From Betaproteobacteria bacterium (GTDB lineage Bacteria; Pseudomonadota; Gammaproteobacteria; Burkholderiales; SG8-41), in the NCBI GenBank assembly GCA_028292435.1, contig JAQGMI010000013.1, positions 1-43,916 of the forward strand: a stretch of 43,916 bases of DNA, written 5' to 3'. The position numbers and the translations under genes are program-made. Below the pieces are notes generated by a model. The model was not told the DNA's origin. It saw only the letters and a program-made list of their open reading frames with translations, and searched no databases. Below, one piece after another: positions 17,032 through 26,398 of this stretch (position 1 is its first letter; each line of letters opens with the position of its first letter).

Positions 17032-18354
17032 ATGAACGGTACTACGCGACCACACAATATCGTCATCGTCGGCGGCGGCGCCGGCGGACTTGAACTCGCA
17101 ACGCGGCTTGGCAATACGGCAGGACGCAAAGGGCACGCGACCATTACGCTGATCGACCGCGCGCGGACCCATTTGTGGAAGCCGCTGTTGCATGAAGTCG
17201 CGGCCGGCAGCATGGACCGCGACCAGCATCAGCTGGATTACCTTGCGCAGGCGAGCTGGCACCACTTTCGTTTTCAGCTCGGCGAAATGGAAGGTCTCGA
17301 ACGCGCGCGCCGCGAGGTGACGATCGGCCCCTGGCGCGACGAAACTGGCGAAGCGATTATCCCGCGCCGTGCGATTCAATACGATACGCTGGTGATCTGT
17401 GTGGGCAGCCGCAGCAACGATTTCGGCACGCCCGGCGCGCGCGAGCATGCATTGCCGCTCGACACCGCGCACGACGCCGAGCGCTTTCACCAGCGCCTGC
17501 TCAACGCGTGCCTGCGCGCGAACGCACAGGCCGAGCCCTTGCGGCCGGAACAGTTGCGTATTGCGATCGTGGGTGCCGGCGCCACCGGCGTTGAACTCGC
17601 GGCCGAATTGCACACGACGACACGCGAGCTGCTCGCGTACGGACTGGACCGCATCAATCCCGAGCGCGACGTAAAGTTCACGATCATCGAAGCCGCGCCG
17701 CGGATCTTGCCCGCATTGCCCGAGCGTTTGTCCACGGCGACCGAAAAACTTCTGGGTAAGCTCAACGTCGCCGTGCATACCAATGAGCGGGTGACAGCGG
17801 TGACGGCGAACGGCGTGCAGACCGCGAGCGGCCGGCAAGTGCCCGCGGAGCTTGTCGTGTGGGCGGCGGGCATCAAGGCGCCTGAGTTCCTCAAGGCGAT
17901 CGGCGGACTCGAAGCCAACCGGCTGAATCAGCTCGTCGTCATGCAAACGCTCGCCACGACGTGCGACGACAATATCTTTGCTTTCGGCGATTGCGCGGAA
18001 TGCCCGTGGCCGGGACACCCGCGCCCTGTGCCGCCGACCGCGCAGGCCGCGCACCAGCAGGCGTCGCACCTTTTCCGCTCGTTGCTGCGCCGGCTGGCGG
18101 GCAAGCCGTTGCGGCCATTTACCTATCGCGATTTTGGTTCACTGGTCTCGCTCGGCGAATACAGCACCGTCGGCAGCCTGATGGGCAAACTGGTCGGCGG
18201 CGCGCTTTTCATCGAGGGATACTTCGCGCGGATCATGTACAACTCGCTCTACAAGCTTCATCTGTATGCGCTGCACGGGTTCGCGCATGTATTTTTCAAC
18301 TCGCTCGCGCAGATGATCTCGCGCCGCACGGAACCGCGCGTGAAGCTGCACTGA
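17032..18354 (+). CDS. ndh: Type II NADH dehydrogenase (NDH-2)
   Basis: Single-subunit FAD flavoprotein that oxidises NADH and reduces quinone at the inner membrane without pumping protons; 440 residues. The FAD dinucleotide-binding motif is NIVIVGGGAGGLELATRLG near the N-terminus and the NAD(P)H motif is IAIVGAGATGVELAAEL at about 185-200. AAGIKAPEFL and NIFAFGDCAECPWP are the typical second FAD contacts. The C-terminal region (GKLVGGALFIEGYFARIMY and the following helices) is the amphipathic membrane anchor. The start at ATG 17032 is preceded by CAGG; GTG 17017 is an alternative. Other flavin disulfide reductase-like quinone reductases are possible but less likely given the anchor. Confidence 0.9.
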   Translation: MNGTTRPHNIVIVGGGAGGLELATRLGNTAGRKGHATITLIDRARTHLWKPLLHEVAAGSMDRDQHQLDYLAQASWHHFRFQLGEMEGLERARREVTIGPWRDETGEAIIPRRAIQYDTLVICVGSRSNDFGTPGAREHALPLDTAHDAERFHQRLLNACLRANAQAEPLRPEQLRIAIVGAGATGVELAAELHTTTRELLAYGLDRINPERDVKFTIIEAAPRILPALPERLSTATEKLLGKLNVAVHTNERVTAVTANGVQTASGRQVPAELVVWAAGIKAPEFLKAIGGLEANRLNQLVVMQTLATTCDDNIFAFGDCAECPWPGHPRPVPPTAQAAHQQASHLFRSLLRRLAGKPLRPFTYRDFGSLVSLGEYSTVGSLMGKLVGGALFIEGYFARIMYNSLYKLHLYALHGFAHVFFNSLAQMISRRTEPRVKLH

Positions 18355-18448
18355 AATCGCAGTTGCCGCGGCAGTGCACAAAAGACCCCCCGGCCATTTT
18401 GAAGCAATGAAACGCGTCGCGGCTTCGCTGCGCGTCCTCGATGCGGAC

Positions 18449-19930
18449 TTACAGCAGTTTGTCCAGTCGCTCTGGCCGGCCGATGCCGAATCCCTGCACG
18501 AAGTCGACGCCGATTTCGCGCAGCTTGATGACCGTCTCGTCGGTCTCAACGAATGCGGCAATCGTGCCCACCCCGATCCTCCGGCAGGCGAGCACGATCG
18601 CTTTAGTCTTCGCGAACTCGGATTTCTCAGTGAGAATATTGAGGATGATGTTGCCGTCGATTTTCACAAAATCGAACTTTAATTCCTTGAAGGGGGCGAA
18701 CGAAACCTTGCTTCCGCCGAAGCCGTCGATCGTGAAGCGGCAACCGTGCGGCGCGAGTATCGCAATCAGCGCCCGAATGTCGCGATGGTGGCTGATCAGG
18801 TCGAGCTCCGAAATCTCGAAGCAGAGGCAGTGGCCGAATTGCTTGTTGTCCTCGAGTTCCGTCTGGACGAAACGCGGAAACCCCGGGTCGTTGAGCGTTG
18901 CGCTCGAAAGATTGAGGCAAAACAGCGGCGGGCTCCAGTCGGGCGCGGCGCGCTGGTGCGCCGCGCATAGCCGCAGCAGGTTGCGCACGACCCAGCGGTC
19001 GATTTCAGCGAGCAGGCCGTAGCGTTCCGCGACGGGAAAAAAACCGCCTGGCGGCAGCATGAGATCTTCCTCTTCCTGCATTCGCAGTAAAACTTCCATG
19101 CAGCGCCCGTTTGGCGGGCCGCCGCGAATCGCTTCTATTTTTTGCGCAAACAGGATGAATTGATCTTCCCGCAGCGCCTTCACCAGCCGCTCGCGCGGGT
19201 CGTCGCCGCCGATCAACTGGTCGGTCATGGACTCGAGATACACGGTGCCACCGCTGTCCTGCGAAACGATATCCGATTTAGACCCGGCGTCTTCATGCCT
19301 CGCTGCGGGAGCGGCTTCGGCGGCGGGCTTGCGCGATATCAAGACGTAATAGCCGGTGGCAGTTTCCGCGTCGGGCGGATAGCGAAGCAGCGTGACATCG
19401 ACGTCTTCGCGCCCGCCATCGCGGCATGGCCACGTCGTCGCAAAGTTCAGCTTGCGCGTGGTCAACGCGGCGCTGCGCCGCTTGATGTCGAGATGGGCCT
19501 CACCGGACAGGACGGTGCCCAGCGGCAGGCCGTCAAGCTTCTCGATGCCGCGGCCGCACCACGAGGCAAACGCCTGATTGTGGTAGCCGCAGCGCTCCTC
19601 GCTGTCCACGAACGCAATCATGACGGGCAGCGCTTCGTTGATCAGCCGAAAGCCGGTTTGCGCCGCGGACAGCGCAGCCGCGGAATTTTCCCGCTCGCGG
19701 ATGGTCGACGTGAGCGTTTCCCGGGTGCGTTCGAGCTGACGTGTTCGCCGCGCGAGGCGCCATTGCGCATTGACATTCTGGCTCGACGTTGCTGCCACCG
19801 CGGCGAACAGTACGCCGGCGAGGAAAGCGATCCATTGCAAGTCGAACAACGTGAAATAAATGGTGGCGAGCAGCATGGCGCCCAATATCAGCGTCAATGC
19901 GGGCGCGAAAAGTCGCTTCAGGTGGTGCAT
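18449..19930 (-). CDS. Membrane PAS-EAL protein with degenerate EAL site
   Basis: 493-residue protein with two N-terminal transmembrane helices (about 8-30 and 32-48), a coiled-coil (60-90), a PAS domain (about 92-200) and an EAL domain (about 245-493). Several EAL positions remain: EVLLRM (279-284), N340 in CLNLSS, E372 in FEISE, K423 in KIDGN and QGFGIGRP. The usual DDFG metal motif reads IDGFGG (401-406): the second aspartate is glycine at 403. EGVE is AFVE. Loss of a metal ligand suggests a c-di-GMP binding or regulatory protein rather than an active phosphodiesterase. It lies downstream of the cyclase gene on the same strand with a gap of about 50 bases, so the two may form an opposing or sensor-effector pair. 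Confidence 0.82.
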   Translation of the reverse strand: MHHLKRLFAPALTLILGAMLLATIYFTLFDLQWIAFLAGVLFAAVAATSSQNVNAQWRLARRTRQLERTRETLTSTIRERENSAAALSAAQTGFRLINEALPVMIAFVDSEERCGYHNQAFASWCGRGIEKLDGLPLGTVLSGEAHLDIKRRSAALTTRKLNFATTWPCRDGGREDVDVTLLRYPPDAETATGYYVLISRKPAAEAAPAARHEDAGSKSDIVSQDSGGTVYLESMTDQLIGGDDPRERLVKALREDQFILFAQKIEAIRGGPPNGRCMEVLLRMQEEEDLMLPPGGFFPVAERYGLLAEIDRWVVRNLLRLCAAHQRAAPDWSPPLFCLNLSSATLNDPGFPRFVQTELEDNKQFGHCLCFEISELDLISHHRDIRALIAILAPHGCRFTIDGFGGSKVSFAPFKELKFDFVKIDGNIILNILTEKSEFAKTKAIVLACRRIGVGTIAAFVETDETVIKLREIGVDFVQGFGIGRPERLDKLL

Positions 19931-19982
19931 CGCAGGTTTCGCCTATTCATGTGGATTTTCATCGTGTCGAAGGTTACTCGTT

Positions 19983-21602
19983 TCAAGCGGTTCCCGCCGC
20001 GTGCACCATGACGCGGTTGCGACCCGCTCCCTTGGCAGAGTGCAAAGCCTCGTCCGCCGCACGCAGCAGCGCATTCGCATCGCCGCCGTCCTGCGGAAAA
20101 ATTGCGACACCGATCGACACCGTTACTCGAACGAGCCGGTGCGCGATGTCCTCTGTCTCAAGTGCTTCGATCACCGTCCGCAACGATTGCGCCCGGTCAC
20201 AGGCGCCCGCGGGCAACACGTCAGGCAGGACAACGGCAATTTCCTCTCCGCCGTAACGGCAGGTGTAATCGCTGCCGCGCATGGTTTGTGTGATCGCATG
20301 TGCGACCGCTTTGAGCACGAGATCGCCGCATTCATGCCCGCAAGTGTCGTTGACGCGTTTGAAGTGATCGATATCGATCATGAAAACGGCAAGATGCGCG
20401 GACTTGCGTCGGGCGCGCGCCAGTTCGCGCGGTAGCAAGTCCAGGAGAAAACGCCGGTTATAGAGGCCCGTCAACGCGTCAGTCACCGCTTGCGCCTTCA
20501 AATCCAGTATCTCTTTCTGAATATCGGCATCCCGCACTTCAAGCGCATTCGCCATCGTGTCGAACGCGTTGCCGAGCTGGGCGAGCTCGTCGCTGCCGTG
20601 GATGAGCCCGCTACGCGCGCTCAGGCTACCGGTTTCGACCCGGTGCGCGACGTCGACCAGCGCTTTGATCCTGCGCAGCACGAACACTTCCGCGCCGTAC
20701 CCGGCAGCCGCGAGCAGGAGGAGGGTGGCGACAGCGACGCAAATGAGATTGCGGACAAGCGTTGCGTTCGCATCGGCGAAGACGACGCTCAGCGGCAAAC
20801 TGATCATTACGCGCAGTGGAATGTTGCCATCCGGGTTTTCGGTCACGCTTTGAAATGCAAACAGGCGGTCGACGCCGACGTTGTCGCGGTTTTCGAAGAC
20901 GCCCTGTCGGGCCGAGAGCAAGGACTCCTGGATTGCCGGCGCCCGCAGCTGGTGGCCCACGCTTTCCGCCTGCTCCGGAAAACTCGCCAGCACCGTGCCG
21001 ATGCGATCGGTAACCGTCAGAATTCCGTGTGCCGGCAGCGGCACCGCGGCGGTGATGTGGCGAAAGCTCGCCAGATCAAGTGCAAGGAATGCGACGCCCC
21101 TGACGCGGTTTTCGGCATCGGTGACGGGATAGCCGAAGTTGATGCCCTGCTGTCTTGTCACGCGGCCGATCTGGTAATCACCGATGGCGAACTTGCCGGT
21201 CTTCAGCGGGAGCTGGAGGTAAGTGCGGTCGAGCGAATAAACCTTGCCTTTCCACGGAATGGCGTTGCAGATGAGCAGGGAATCGGTATCGTACAGTCCG
21301 ACGGAGTGAAAGATGCCCTGGCTACGGGTCAGCAGTTGCGCGAGATAAGCGTTGCAGCGGACTTGATCGTTATGCAGCGTCGACGGCAGCAGCGAAATGG
21401 CAATCAGCGTATGGCGGGTGCCTTCGACGATTTGCGCTATTTGCTGAGCCGCCTGCAGGGTGATTCGCTGCAAGTCTTCGCGCGCGTGTGCCGCGGTGCG
21501 CACCCGCTCGTCCCAGGTGCTGTAGATCGTGAGTGCGAGCGCGGGAAGCGCCGCCAGGACGACGAGCAGGATGATGCGGCTGCGGATGGTGAAATTTTTC
21601 AC
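19983..21602 (-). CDS. Cache-HAMP-GGDEF diguanylate cyclase
   Basis: Inner-membrane enzyme of 539 residues predicted to make c-di-GMP from two GTP. A first helix (about 8-28) and a second (about 285-307) bracket a periplasmic double-Cache sensor (YLQLPLKTGKFAIGDYQIG is typical of dCache). HAMP follows (about 308-365), then GGDEF from about 370 (VTDALTGLYNRRFL). The signature is RYGGEEIAV, with isoleucine replacing the usual phenylalanine; the key GGEE residues are intact. An inhibitory I-site RGSD sits five residues before it, so product feedback is likely. The start is GTG at 21602, as no in-frame ATG lies upstream. The ligand of the Cache domain is unknown. The degenerate EAL gene follows. 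Confidence 0.9.
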   Translation of the reverse strand: MKNFTIRSRIILLVVLAALPALALTIYSTWDERVRTAAHAREDLQRITLQAAQQIAQIVEGTRHTLIAISLLPSTLHNDQVRCNAYLAQLLTRSQGIFHSVGLYDTDSLLICNAIPWKGKVYSLDRTYLQLPLKTGKFAIGDYQIGRVTRQQGINFGYPVTDAENRVRGVAFLALDLASFRHITAAVPLPAHGILTVTDRIGTVLASFPEQAESVGHQLRAPAIQESLLSARQGVFENRDNVGVDRLFAFQSVTENPDGNIPLRVMISLPLSVVFADANATLVRNLICVAVATLLLLAAAGYGAEVFVLRRIKALVDVAHRVETGSLSARSGLIHGSDELAQLGNAFDTMANALEVRDADIQKEILDLKAQAVTDALTGLYNRRFLLDLLPRELARARRKSAHLAVFMIDIDHFKRVNDTCGHECGDLVLKAVAHAITQTMRGSDYTCRYGGEEIAVVLPDVLPAGACDRAQSLRTVIEALETEDIAHRLVRVTVSIGVAIFPQDGGDANALLRAADEALHSAKGAGRNRVMVHAAGTA

Positions 21603-21971
21603 CGGATCATGCTTTGCGTCGCGGTCGGCACGACGTCATCTGGTCGGTCCGGCGGTTGCGAATGGCTCGGCGGGCGCACAAACCTGAATCAATTCAACGC
21701 AACTCTACAGTTGACCATCAATGCTCCCCTGTTGCCGAACCGGCTTATTGCCGAGTATAGCGGCAAGCTGGCAGAACTCGCGTCAGGGTATTCGCCGCTA
21801 CCGCCTCAAGCGTCTTTTTAATCGAATTGCCGCGTTTCTTCCAGCACTTCAGTTGTTTTTCCCGGGCGGGCAGCGGTTGGCGGTAGCAGAAATCCACAGG
21901 CATTTACTTTTCCGCGCTGAGCATTCCTGGCAACGCTGCGTATAAACAATTTACGGCAAAGCGCCCGCCGC
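21603..21971. other. Intergenic region between cyclase and MBL-fold genes
   Basis: About 370 bases between two minus-strand genes. Short frames present have no recognisable domain or plausible ribosome-binding site. It should contain the cyclase promoter on its right-to-left strand. I see no repeat, RNA or terminator with a clear stem and U tract. Confidence 0.3.
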
Positions 21972-22865
21972 TTACTTCTGCTTGTACGGCGCGAAGCTGT
22001 AGTAGACGAACGGAATAAAGGCGTCCGTCTTGCGGAACTTGCCCCATTCGGCGTCAAACTCTTTCAGCGGTTGCGCGGCAATGACCTGCTCGAGCGTCTT
22101 GCCTTGCTTGACCATTTTTTCGACGCGGGTCGCGACCGTCGAGATCATGTTGCGGTAGGCAATCACTTCGCGTTTGGTCGAGAGCGGGCCGTGACCCGGG
22201 ATGACCTTGGTGAGATCGTCGAGCGTCGGCAGCAGCTTGTCGATGGCGGCGACGATGCCTTTTACCGAGCCGCCATTGGTGCTGTCGATGAACGGATAAC
22301 GGCCGGATGCGAACACGTCGCCCGTATGCACGACGTTCGCGTTGCGAAAGCGCACGAAAGAGTCGCCGTCGGTATGCGCCGGCGGCACATGATAAGCGGT
22401 GATTTCCTCGCCGTTGATGTGATAAACCAGGCGGTCGTTGAACGTGACGACCGGCAGGCCGACTTTGGACAGTGCCGCCGTCTTGCCGAGCAGATTCGAC
22501 TGCTCGACCGTGAGCCGCTTGTATACGTTGTCGTGCGCGATGATGATCACGCCCATCTTACCGAGATTTTCATTGCCGCCGGTATGGTCGCCGTGCCAGT
22601 GCGTATTGAACAGGAAGCGAATCGGCTTGTCGGTGATGGTTTTGACCGCATCGACGATTTTCGGCGTGAGCGGCGCAAACTGATCATCGATGAGCAGCAC
22701 GCCGTCGTCACCGACCGAGACGCCGATGTTGCCGCCTTCACCTTCGAGCATGTAGATATTTTGCGCGACCTGATGGACCTTGATCTGCACTGCGTCAAAA
22801 TTGCGCTGTTGCGCGGCAGCGGTAAAGGTCGCCAGCAATGCTGCGGCTGCAATAAAGTATTTCAT
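21972..22865 (-). CDS. Exported MBL-fold metallohydrolase, copy A
   Basis: 297-residue metallo-beta-lactamase-fold protein with a signal peptide ending near AAA|QQ (about residue 18), hence periplasmic. The zinc site is complete: HWHGDH at 89-94 (HxHxDH), the histidine of PAHTDGDS, the aspartate of VVHTGDVF and the histidine of IPGHGP. Overall shape resembles SoxH/cyclase-like hydrolases rather than antibiotic beta-lactamases. A strong ribosome-binding site (GGAGGGGG) precedes the ATG. It is a close paralogue of the protein encoded at 24358-25257, with the same metal residues at the same positions and the same IDDQFAPLT segment. The MmgE/PrpD gene lies between the two. Substrate unknown. Confidence 0.85.
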   Translation of the reverse strand: MKYFIAAAALLATFTAAAQQRNFDAVQIKVHQVAQNIYMLEGEGGNIGVSVGDDGVLLIDDQFAPLTPKIVDAVKTITDKPIRFLFNTHWHGDHTGGNENLGKMGVIIIAHDNVYKRLTVEQSNLLGKTAALSKVGLPVVTFNDRLVYHINGEEITAYHVPPAHTDGDSFVRFRNANVVHTGDVFASGRYPFIDSTNGGSVKGIVAAIDKLLPTLDDLTKVIPGHGPLSTKREVIAYRNMISTVATRVEKMVKQGKTLEQVIAAQPLKEFDAEWGKFRKTDAFIPFVYYSFAPYKQK

Positions 22866-22930
22866 GCGATTCCCCCTCCGGAATTAGCAATTACGCCAGC
22901 ATAACGGTGCCGTCGCCGCGGCGCAAAATT

Positions 22931-24313
22931 TCACCGACGGTCCGCTGCCGCACCCATCAGTTCCGTGGCGGTCGCGAGCGAACCCGGCTTGTCGAAATTG
23001 CGCACGCACTCATAAAGCGCTTTTGTATTCGCGCTGCCGATGATCGGCTCGGCGAGTCCCTCGAATTTCGTGAACAAGTCTTCCCAGCTCATCGGATTGT
23101 CGGGATGACCGATCACGATGTCGGTGTCCGCGTGCAAGTGTTCGCCGCCTTCCAGATAAACGTCGAGATGGGCGGAATGCGGCGCCTGGCCGACTACCGC
23201 TTCGAGCTCGACCAGCGGCACGATATTCATGACTGATTTGTCGCGCATGGTTGCATCGGTGAAATCGGTGAAGACGGCACGGTAGCCGCGCAAGCCGAGC
23301 GCGATGCAGAACGGCACGCTGAATTTGCCTTCGAGCGGCGTGCGCGGATCGCGCTTGCCGGCAGTGACGAGCGCATTCGGGTGGACTCTGGCGTGCACCC
23401 GCGTGACGTTCTTGCCTTTGACCCGTTCGGCCAGCGTGCGTGCGGCTTGCGTCGAAGCCTGCGTCGCGCGGCAACACGCGAAAGGCTTGAATCCGTTGCC
23501 GAGCAATTCCCAGCGCGCGGCGAAATCGAGCGGCGGGACTTCGACTTCGCGGTTTTGAATAAACGCGTCGAGCAGGCCGCCGCGCAGTTCGTACAGATGC
23601 GTTGCTGCTTCGAAGCCCGCGGCCGCAAGCTCGGCGGCGAGTATGCCGTCCATCGCCGCCTTGCCGGCGTGGAACGGTTTCGAATCGGTGCCGAACGAAC
23701 CAACGAGTCCGCCGGCAGTCGTCGCGGCGGCGCCGAGTGCGTGCGCCGTTTGCTCTTCGGTCAGGGCCAGCATCGAACAGGCAACGGCTGCGGCGGCCGA
23801 CCGGCCGAAGACGGACGTCGGATGAAGGCCGCGTCGCTGCAAACTGCGACCGACGCCAGGCGGGCCGCCGCCGCCGAGCCGCGCCATGATTTCGAATCCG
23901 GCGACGAAGCCGGCGAGCGCGGCATGTTCCGACAATCCGTGGTGCTGCGCGAGCGCCAGCGCGGTTGCCCAGCACGGCGCACTCGGATGGCCGGTGCCGC
24001 CGGGATGCGTATCGTCGTAATCCATCGCATGCGCCATCGTTGCATTGACGAGCACGGCGACCGCGGGCGTGGATTTGCCGTCGAGAAATATCTGCGCGTT
24101 ACCGGCGGCGTTCCACGATTGAGCAACGCGCCGCGTGGCGATCACCACGGGTTGTTCGACTGCGCCGATGGAGACGCCCGCGAAGTCAAGCAGCGCGCGT
24201 TTGGCAGCGTCGAGAATTTCGGCGGGCAGCGGGCGTGCCTGGGTGCCGGCGATGTATGCGGTCAGCTGTTGGCCGCGCGTGAGGGATTCGGCGGCGGACG
24301 ATAAGCGCGACAT
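22931..24313 (-). CDS. MmgE/PrpD family protein
   Basis: 460-residue cytosolic protein of the family that includes 2-methylcitrate dehydratase PrpD and cis-aconitate decarboxylase. Characteristic parts are the all-helical N-terminal domain with HAMDYDDTHPGGTGHPSA, the region SFGTDSKPFHAGKAAMDGILAA and the C-terminal alpha/beta lid. No other propionate genes (prpB, prpC) are near, so true PrpD activity is not supported; many members act on other hydroxy acids or are uncharacterised. The start at ATG 24313 has a GGAG ribosome-binding site about seven bases upstream; the longer open frame has no such site. It sits between two exported MBL-fold paralogues on the same strand. Confidence 0.85.
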   Translation of the reverse strand: MSRLSSAAESLTRGQQLTAYIAGTQARPLPAEILDAAKRALLDFAGVSIGAVEQPVVIATRRVAQSWNAAGNAQIFLDGKSTPAVAVLVNATMAHAMDYDDTHPGGTGHPSAPCWATALALAQHHGLSEHAALAGFVAGFEIMARLGGGGPPGVGRSLQRRGLHPTSVFGRSAAAAVACSMLALTEEQTAHALGAAATTAGGLVGSFGTDSKPFHAGKAAMDGILAAELAAAGFEAATHLYELRGGLLDAFIQNREVEVPPLDFAARWELLGNGFKPFACCRATQASTQAARTLAERVKGKNVTRVHARVHPNALVTAGKRDPRTPLEGKFSVPFCIALGLRGYRAVFTDFTDATMRDKSVMNIVPLVELEAVVGQAPHSAHLDVYLEGGEHLHADTDIVIGHPDNPMSWEDLFTKFEGLAEPIIGSANTKALYECVRNFDKPGSLATATELMGAAADRR

Positions 24314-24357
24314 CTTTGACTCCGGTGACTGCGGATCGCTAAATGAAAGGCGGCCCG

Positions 24358-25257
24358 TTAACGTTTCGCCACGGCGATGCTCGTGTAAACGATTTCCACA
24401 AACTGGTCGGGCTTGAGGAACCCGTTGCCCCATTTTCCGTCGTAGGCGCTGCTCGGCTTGGCCGCAATCACTTGCGCGAGCGTCTTCTTTTGCTTGACCA
24501 GCATTGTCACTTTCGCCGAGACGCTCGCGAGCATGTCGCGATACGCTTTGAGTTCAGCCTTGTTCGACAAGGGCCCGTGGCCGGGAATGATCTTGCTCGT
24601 GTCGTCGGTCAACTGCAGCCCGCGATCGGCCGCCGCGATCATGCCTTTGACCGAACCACCGGTGCCGGTGTCGATGAACGGGTACAGACCGTTGAAATAA
24701 GTGTCGCCCATGTGCACGACGTTCGCATTGCGGAAATGAATAATCGAATCGCCGTCGGTATGCGCATTCGGCGCGTGAATGGCGGTCGCCTGGTCGCCGT
24801 TCAGGTGAAAGGTCACCGTCTCCTTGAATGTGATCGCGGGCAGGCCAGCCGCCGGCGTCGGTCCGTACGTGGATTTAAAAAAGTCGATCGGTGTTTTGGC
24901 GGCGAGGCGTTTGCGCACGTTGTCCTGCGCAACGATTACGACGCCGTTCTTGCCGAGATTCTCGTTGCCGCCGGCGTGATCGAAATGCCAGTGCGTATTG
25001 ATCAAAAAGCGTACCGGCTTGTCGGAAATCGTTTTGATCGCGGCGAGTATGCGTGCGGTGAGCGGCGCGAACTGGTCGTCGATCACAAACACGCCGTCGT
25101 CGCCTGTCGAGACGCCGATGTTGCCGCCTTCGCCTTCGAGCAGGTAAACGTTCTGGCTAAGTTTCGTCGTTTTGATCTCGACCTTGTCAAACCGGTCGGC
25201 CTGCGCCGCGGCGCTTACGCTGTAGATGACTGCCAGAAATACGACGAGTTGTTTCAT
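24358..25257 (-). CDS. Exported MBL-fold metallohydrolase, copy B
   Basis: 299-residue paralogue of the protein at 21972-22865. The signal peptide (MKQLVVFLAVIYSVSAAAQA) is followed by a mature part with HWHFDH at 89-94, NAHTDGDS, VVHMGDTY and IPGHGP, giving a complete two-zinc site. Relative to copy A it has a slightly longer segment after the metal motif (TPIDFFKSTYGPTPAAG), which may alter the substrate pocket. ATG 25257 has an excellent ribosome-binding site (GGAGGG, seven bases upstream); a longer open frame to 25440 crosses the divergent acuI start and is rejected. This is the first gene of the copy B - MmgE/PrpD - copy A set. Confidence 0.86.
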   Translation of the reverse strand: MKQLVVFLAVIYSVSAAAQADRFDKVEIKTTKLSQNVYLLEGEGGNIGVSTGDDGVFVIDDQFAPLTARILAAIKTISDKPVRFLINTHWHFDHAGGNENLGKNGVVIVAQDNVRKRLAAKTPIDFFKSTYGPTPAAGLPAITFKETVTFHLNGDQATAIHAPNAHTDGDSIIHFRNANVVHMGDTYFNGLYPFIDTGTGGSVKGMIAAADRGLQLTDDTSKIIPGHGPLSNKAELKAYRDMLASVSAKVTMLVKQKKTLAQVIAAKPSSAYDGKWGNGFLKPDQFVEIVYTSIAVAKR

Positions 25258-25414
25258 TGCATTTCCCTCCAATTTCGTTGGTCGCAGCTTAGCATGACGC
25301 CTCACGTGGTCCCGCGGCGAGACCACAAACTTCGCGATGCGGCGGGTGGTTTCGGCAACGCAAAGGCAGCGCAACCGATTTGTTACACTGAACGCCCGCC
25401 CAGCGAAAGCGATT

Positions 25415-26398
25415 ATGTTTAAAGCCCTTGTCATCAGCAAGACCGGCGACCAGCAGGAATGCGCCTTGCGCGACGTCGACGAAGCCGAAATGATGGCCGG
25501 CGACGTAACGCTTAAGGTCGATTACTCGACGCTCAATTACAAAGACGGGCTTGCCATCACCGGTAAGGCGCCCGTCGTGCGCAAATTTCCGATGGTGCCC
25601 GGCATTGACGGCGCCGGCACAGTTATTGCGAGTTCGCATGCGCAGTTCAAGGTCGGCGACAAAGTCGTGCTCAATGGCTGGGGCGTGGGCGAAACGCATT
25701 GGGGCTGTCTCGCGCAAAGCGCACGCCTCAATGGCGACTGGCTGATCAAGATCCCCACGCAATTTAATACCCGCCAGGCGATGGCGATCGGCACCGCGGG
25801 CTACACCGCGATGCTGTGCGTGCTTGCGCTCGAGCAGCATGGCGTCACGCCGGACAAGGGCGAAGTGCTGGTCACCGGTGCGGCCGGCGGCGTCGGCAGT
25901 GTCGCCATCGCAATACTCGCGAAGCTCGGCTATCGCGTCGTCGCGTCAACGGGACGCTTGACTGAAAGCGAATATTTGAAATCGCTGGGCGCAACCGACA
26001 TCATCGATCGCGCAACGTTATCGGCGCCGGGCAAGCCGCTGGCGAAAGAGCGCTGGGCGGGTGCGGTCGATACCGTCGGCAGCCACACGCTTGCCAACGT
26101 CTGCGCGGCGATGCGCTATCGCGGCACGGTGGCCGCCTGCGGATTAGCCGGCGGCATGGACTTCCCGTCGTCGGTCGCGCCGTTTATTTTGCGCGGCGTG
26201 ACGCTCGCCGGTATCGAGAGCGTGATGGCGCCGCGCGAGCTGCGCATCGACGCCTGGCAACGGCTCGCGCGCGATCTGGATCCAGCGAAGCTCGATTCGA
26301 TGACCAATGAAATTACGCTCGATGCAGCGCCCGGCGCGGCAGCCGACATCGTTGCGGGCAAAGTGCGCGGCCGCCTGGTCGTCGATGTGAATCGTTGA
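25415..26398 (+). CDS. acuI: Acrylyl-CoA reductase-type MDR oxidoreductase (YhdH/AcuI)
   Basis: 327-residue zinc-independent medium-chain reductase that in characterised members reduces acrylyl-CoA to propionyl-CoA with NADPH. The N-terminal VDYSTLNYKDGLAITGK and VPGIDGAGTV are family signatures, followed by the cofactor motif VLVTGAAGGVGSVA and STGRLTESEYLKSLGA, typical of NADPH binding. Structural zinc cysteines are absent, as expected. ATG 25415 gives the standard MFKALVI start. The stop overlaps the next start (TGATG), so the two genes are cotranscribed. The gene diverges from the MBL-fold/PrpD group. The exact substrate is not proven by sequence; a general enoyl reductase is an alternative. 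Confidence 0.85.
   Translation: MFKALVISKTGDQQECALRDVDEAEMMAGDVTLKVDYSTLNYKDGLAITGKAPVVRKFPMVPGIDGAGTVIASSHAQFKVGDKVVLNGWGVGETHWGCLAQSARLNGDWLIKIPTQFNTRQAMAIGTAGYTAMLCVLALEQHGVTPDKGEVLVTGAAGGVGSVAIAILAKLGYRVVASTGRLTESEYLKSLGATDIIDRATLSAPGKPLAKERWAGAVDTVGSHTLANVCAAMRYRGTVAACGLAGGMDFPSSVAPFILRGVTLAGIESVMAPRELRIDAWQRLARDLDPAKLDSMTNEITLDAAPGAAADIVAGKVRGRLVVDVNR

Noticed and set aside
25258..25440. N-terminal extension of MBL-fold copy B
   Set aside because: It has no signal peptide and would run over the divergent acuI start; the ATG at 25257 has a strong ribosome-binding site and a signal peptide.
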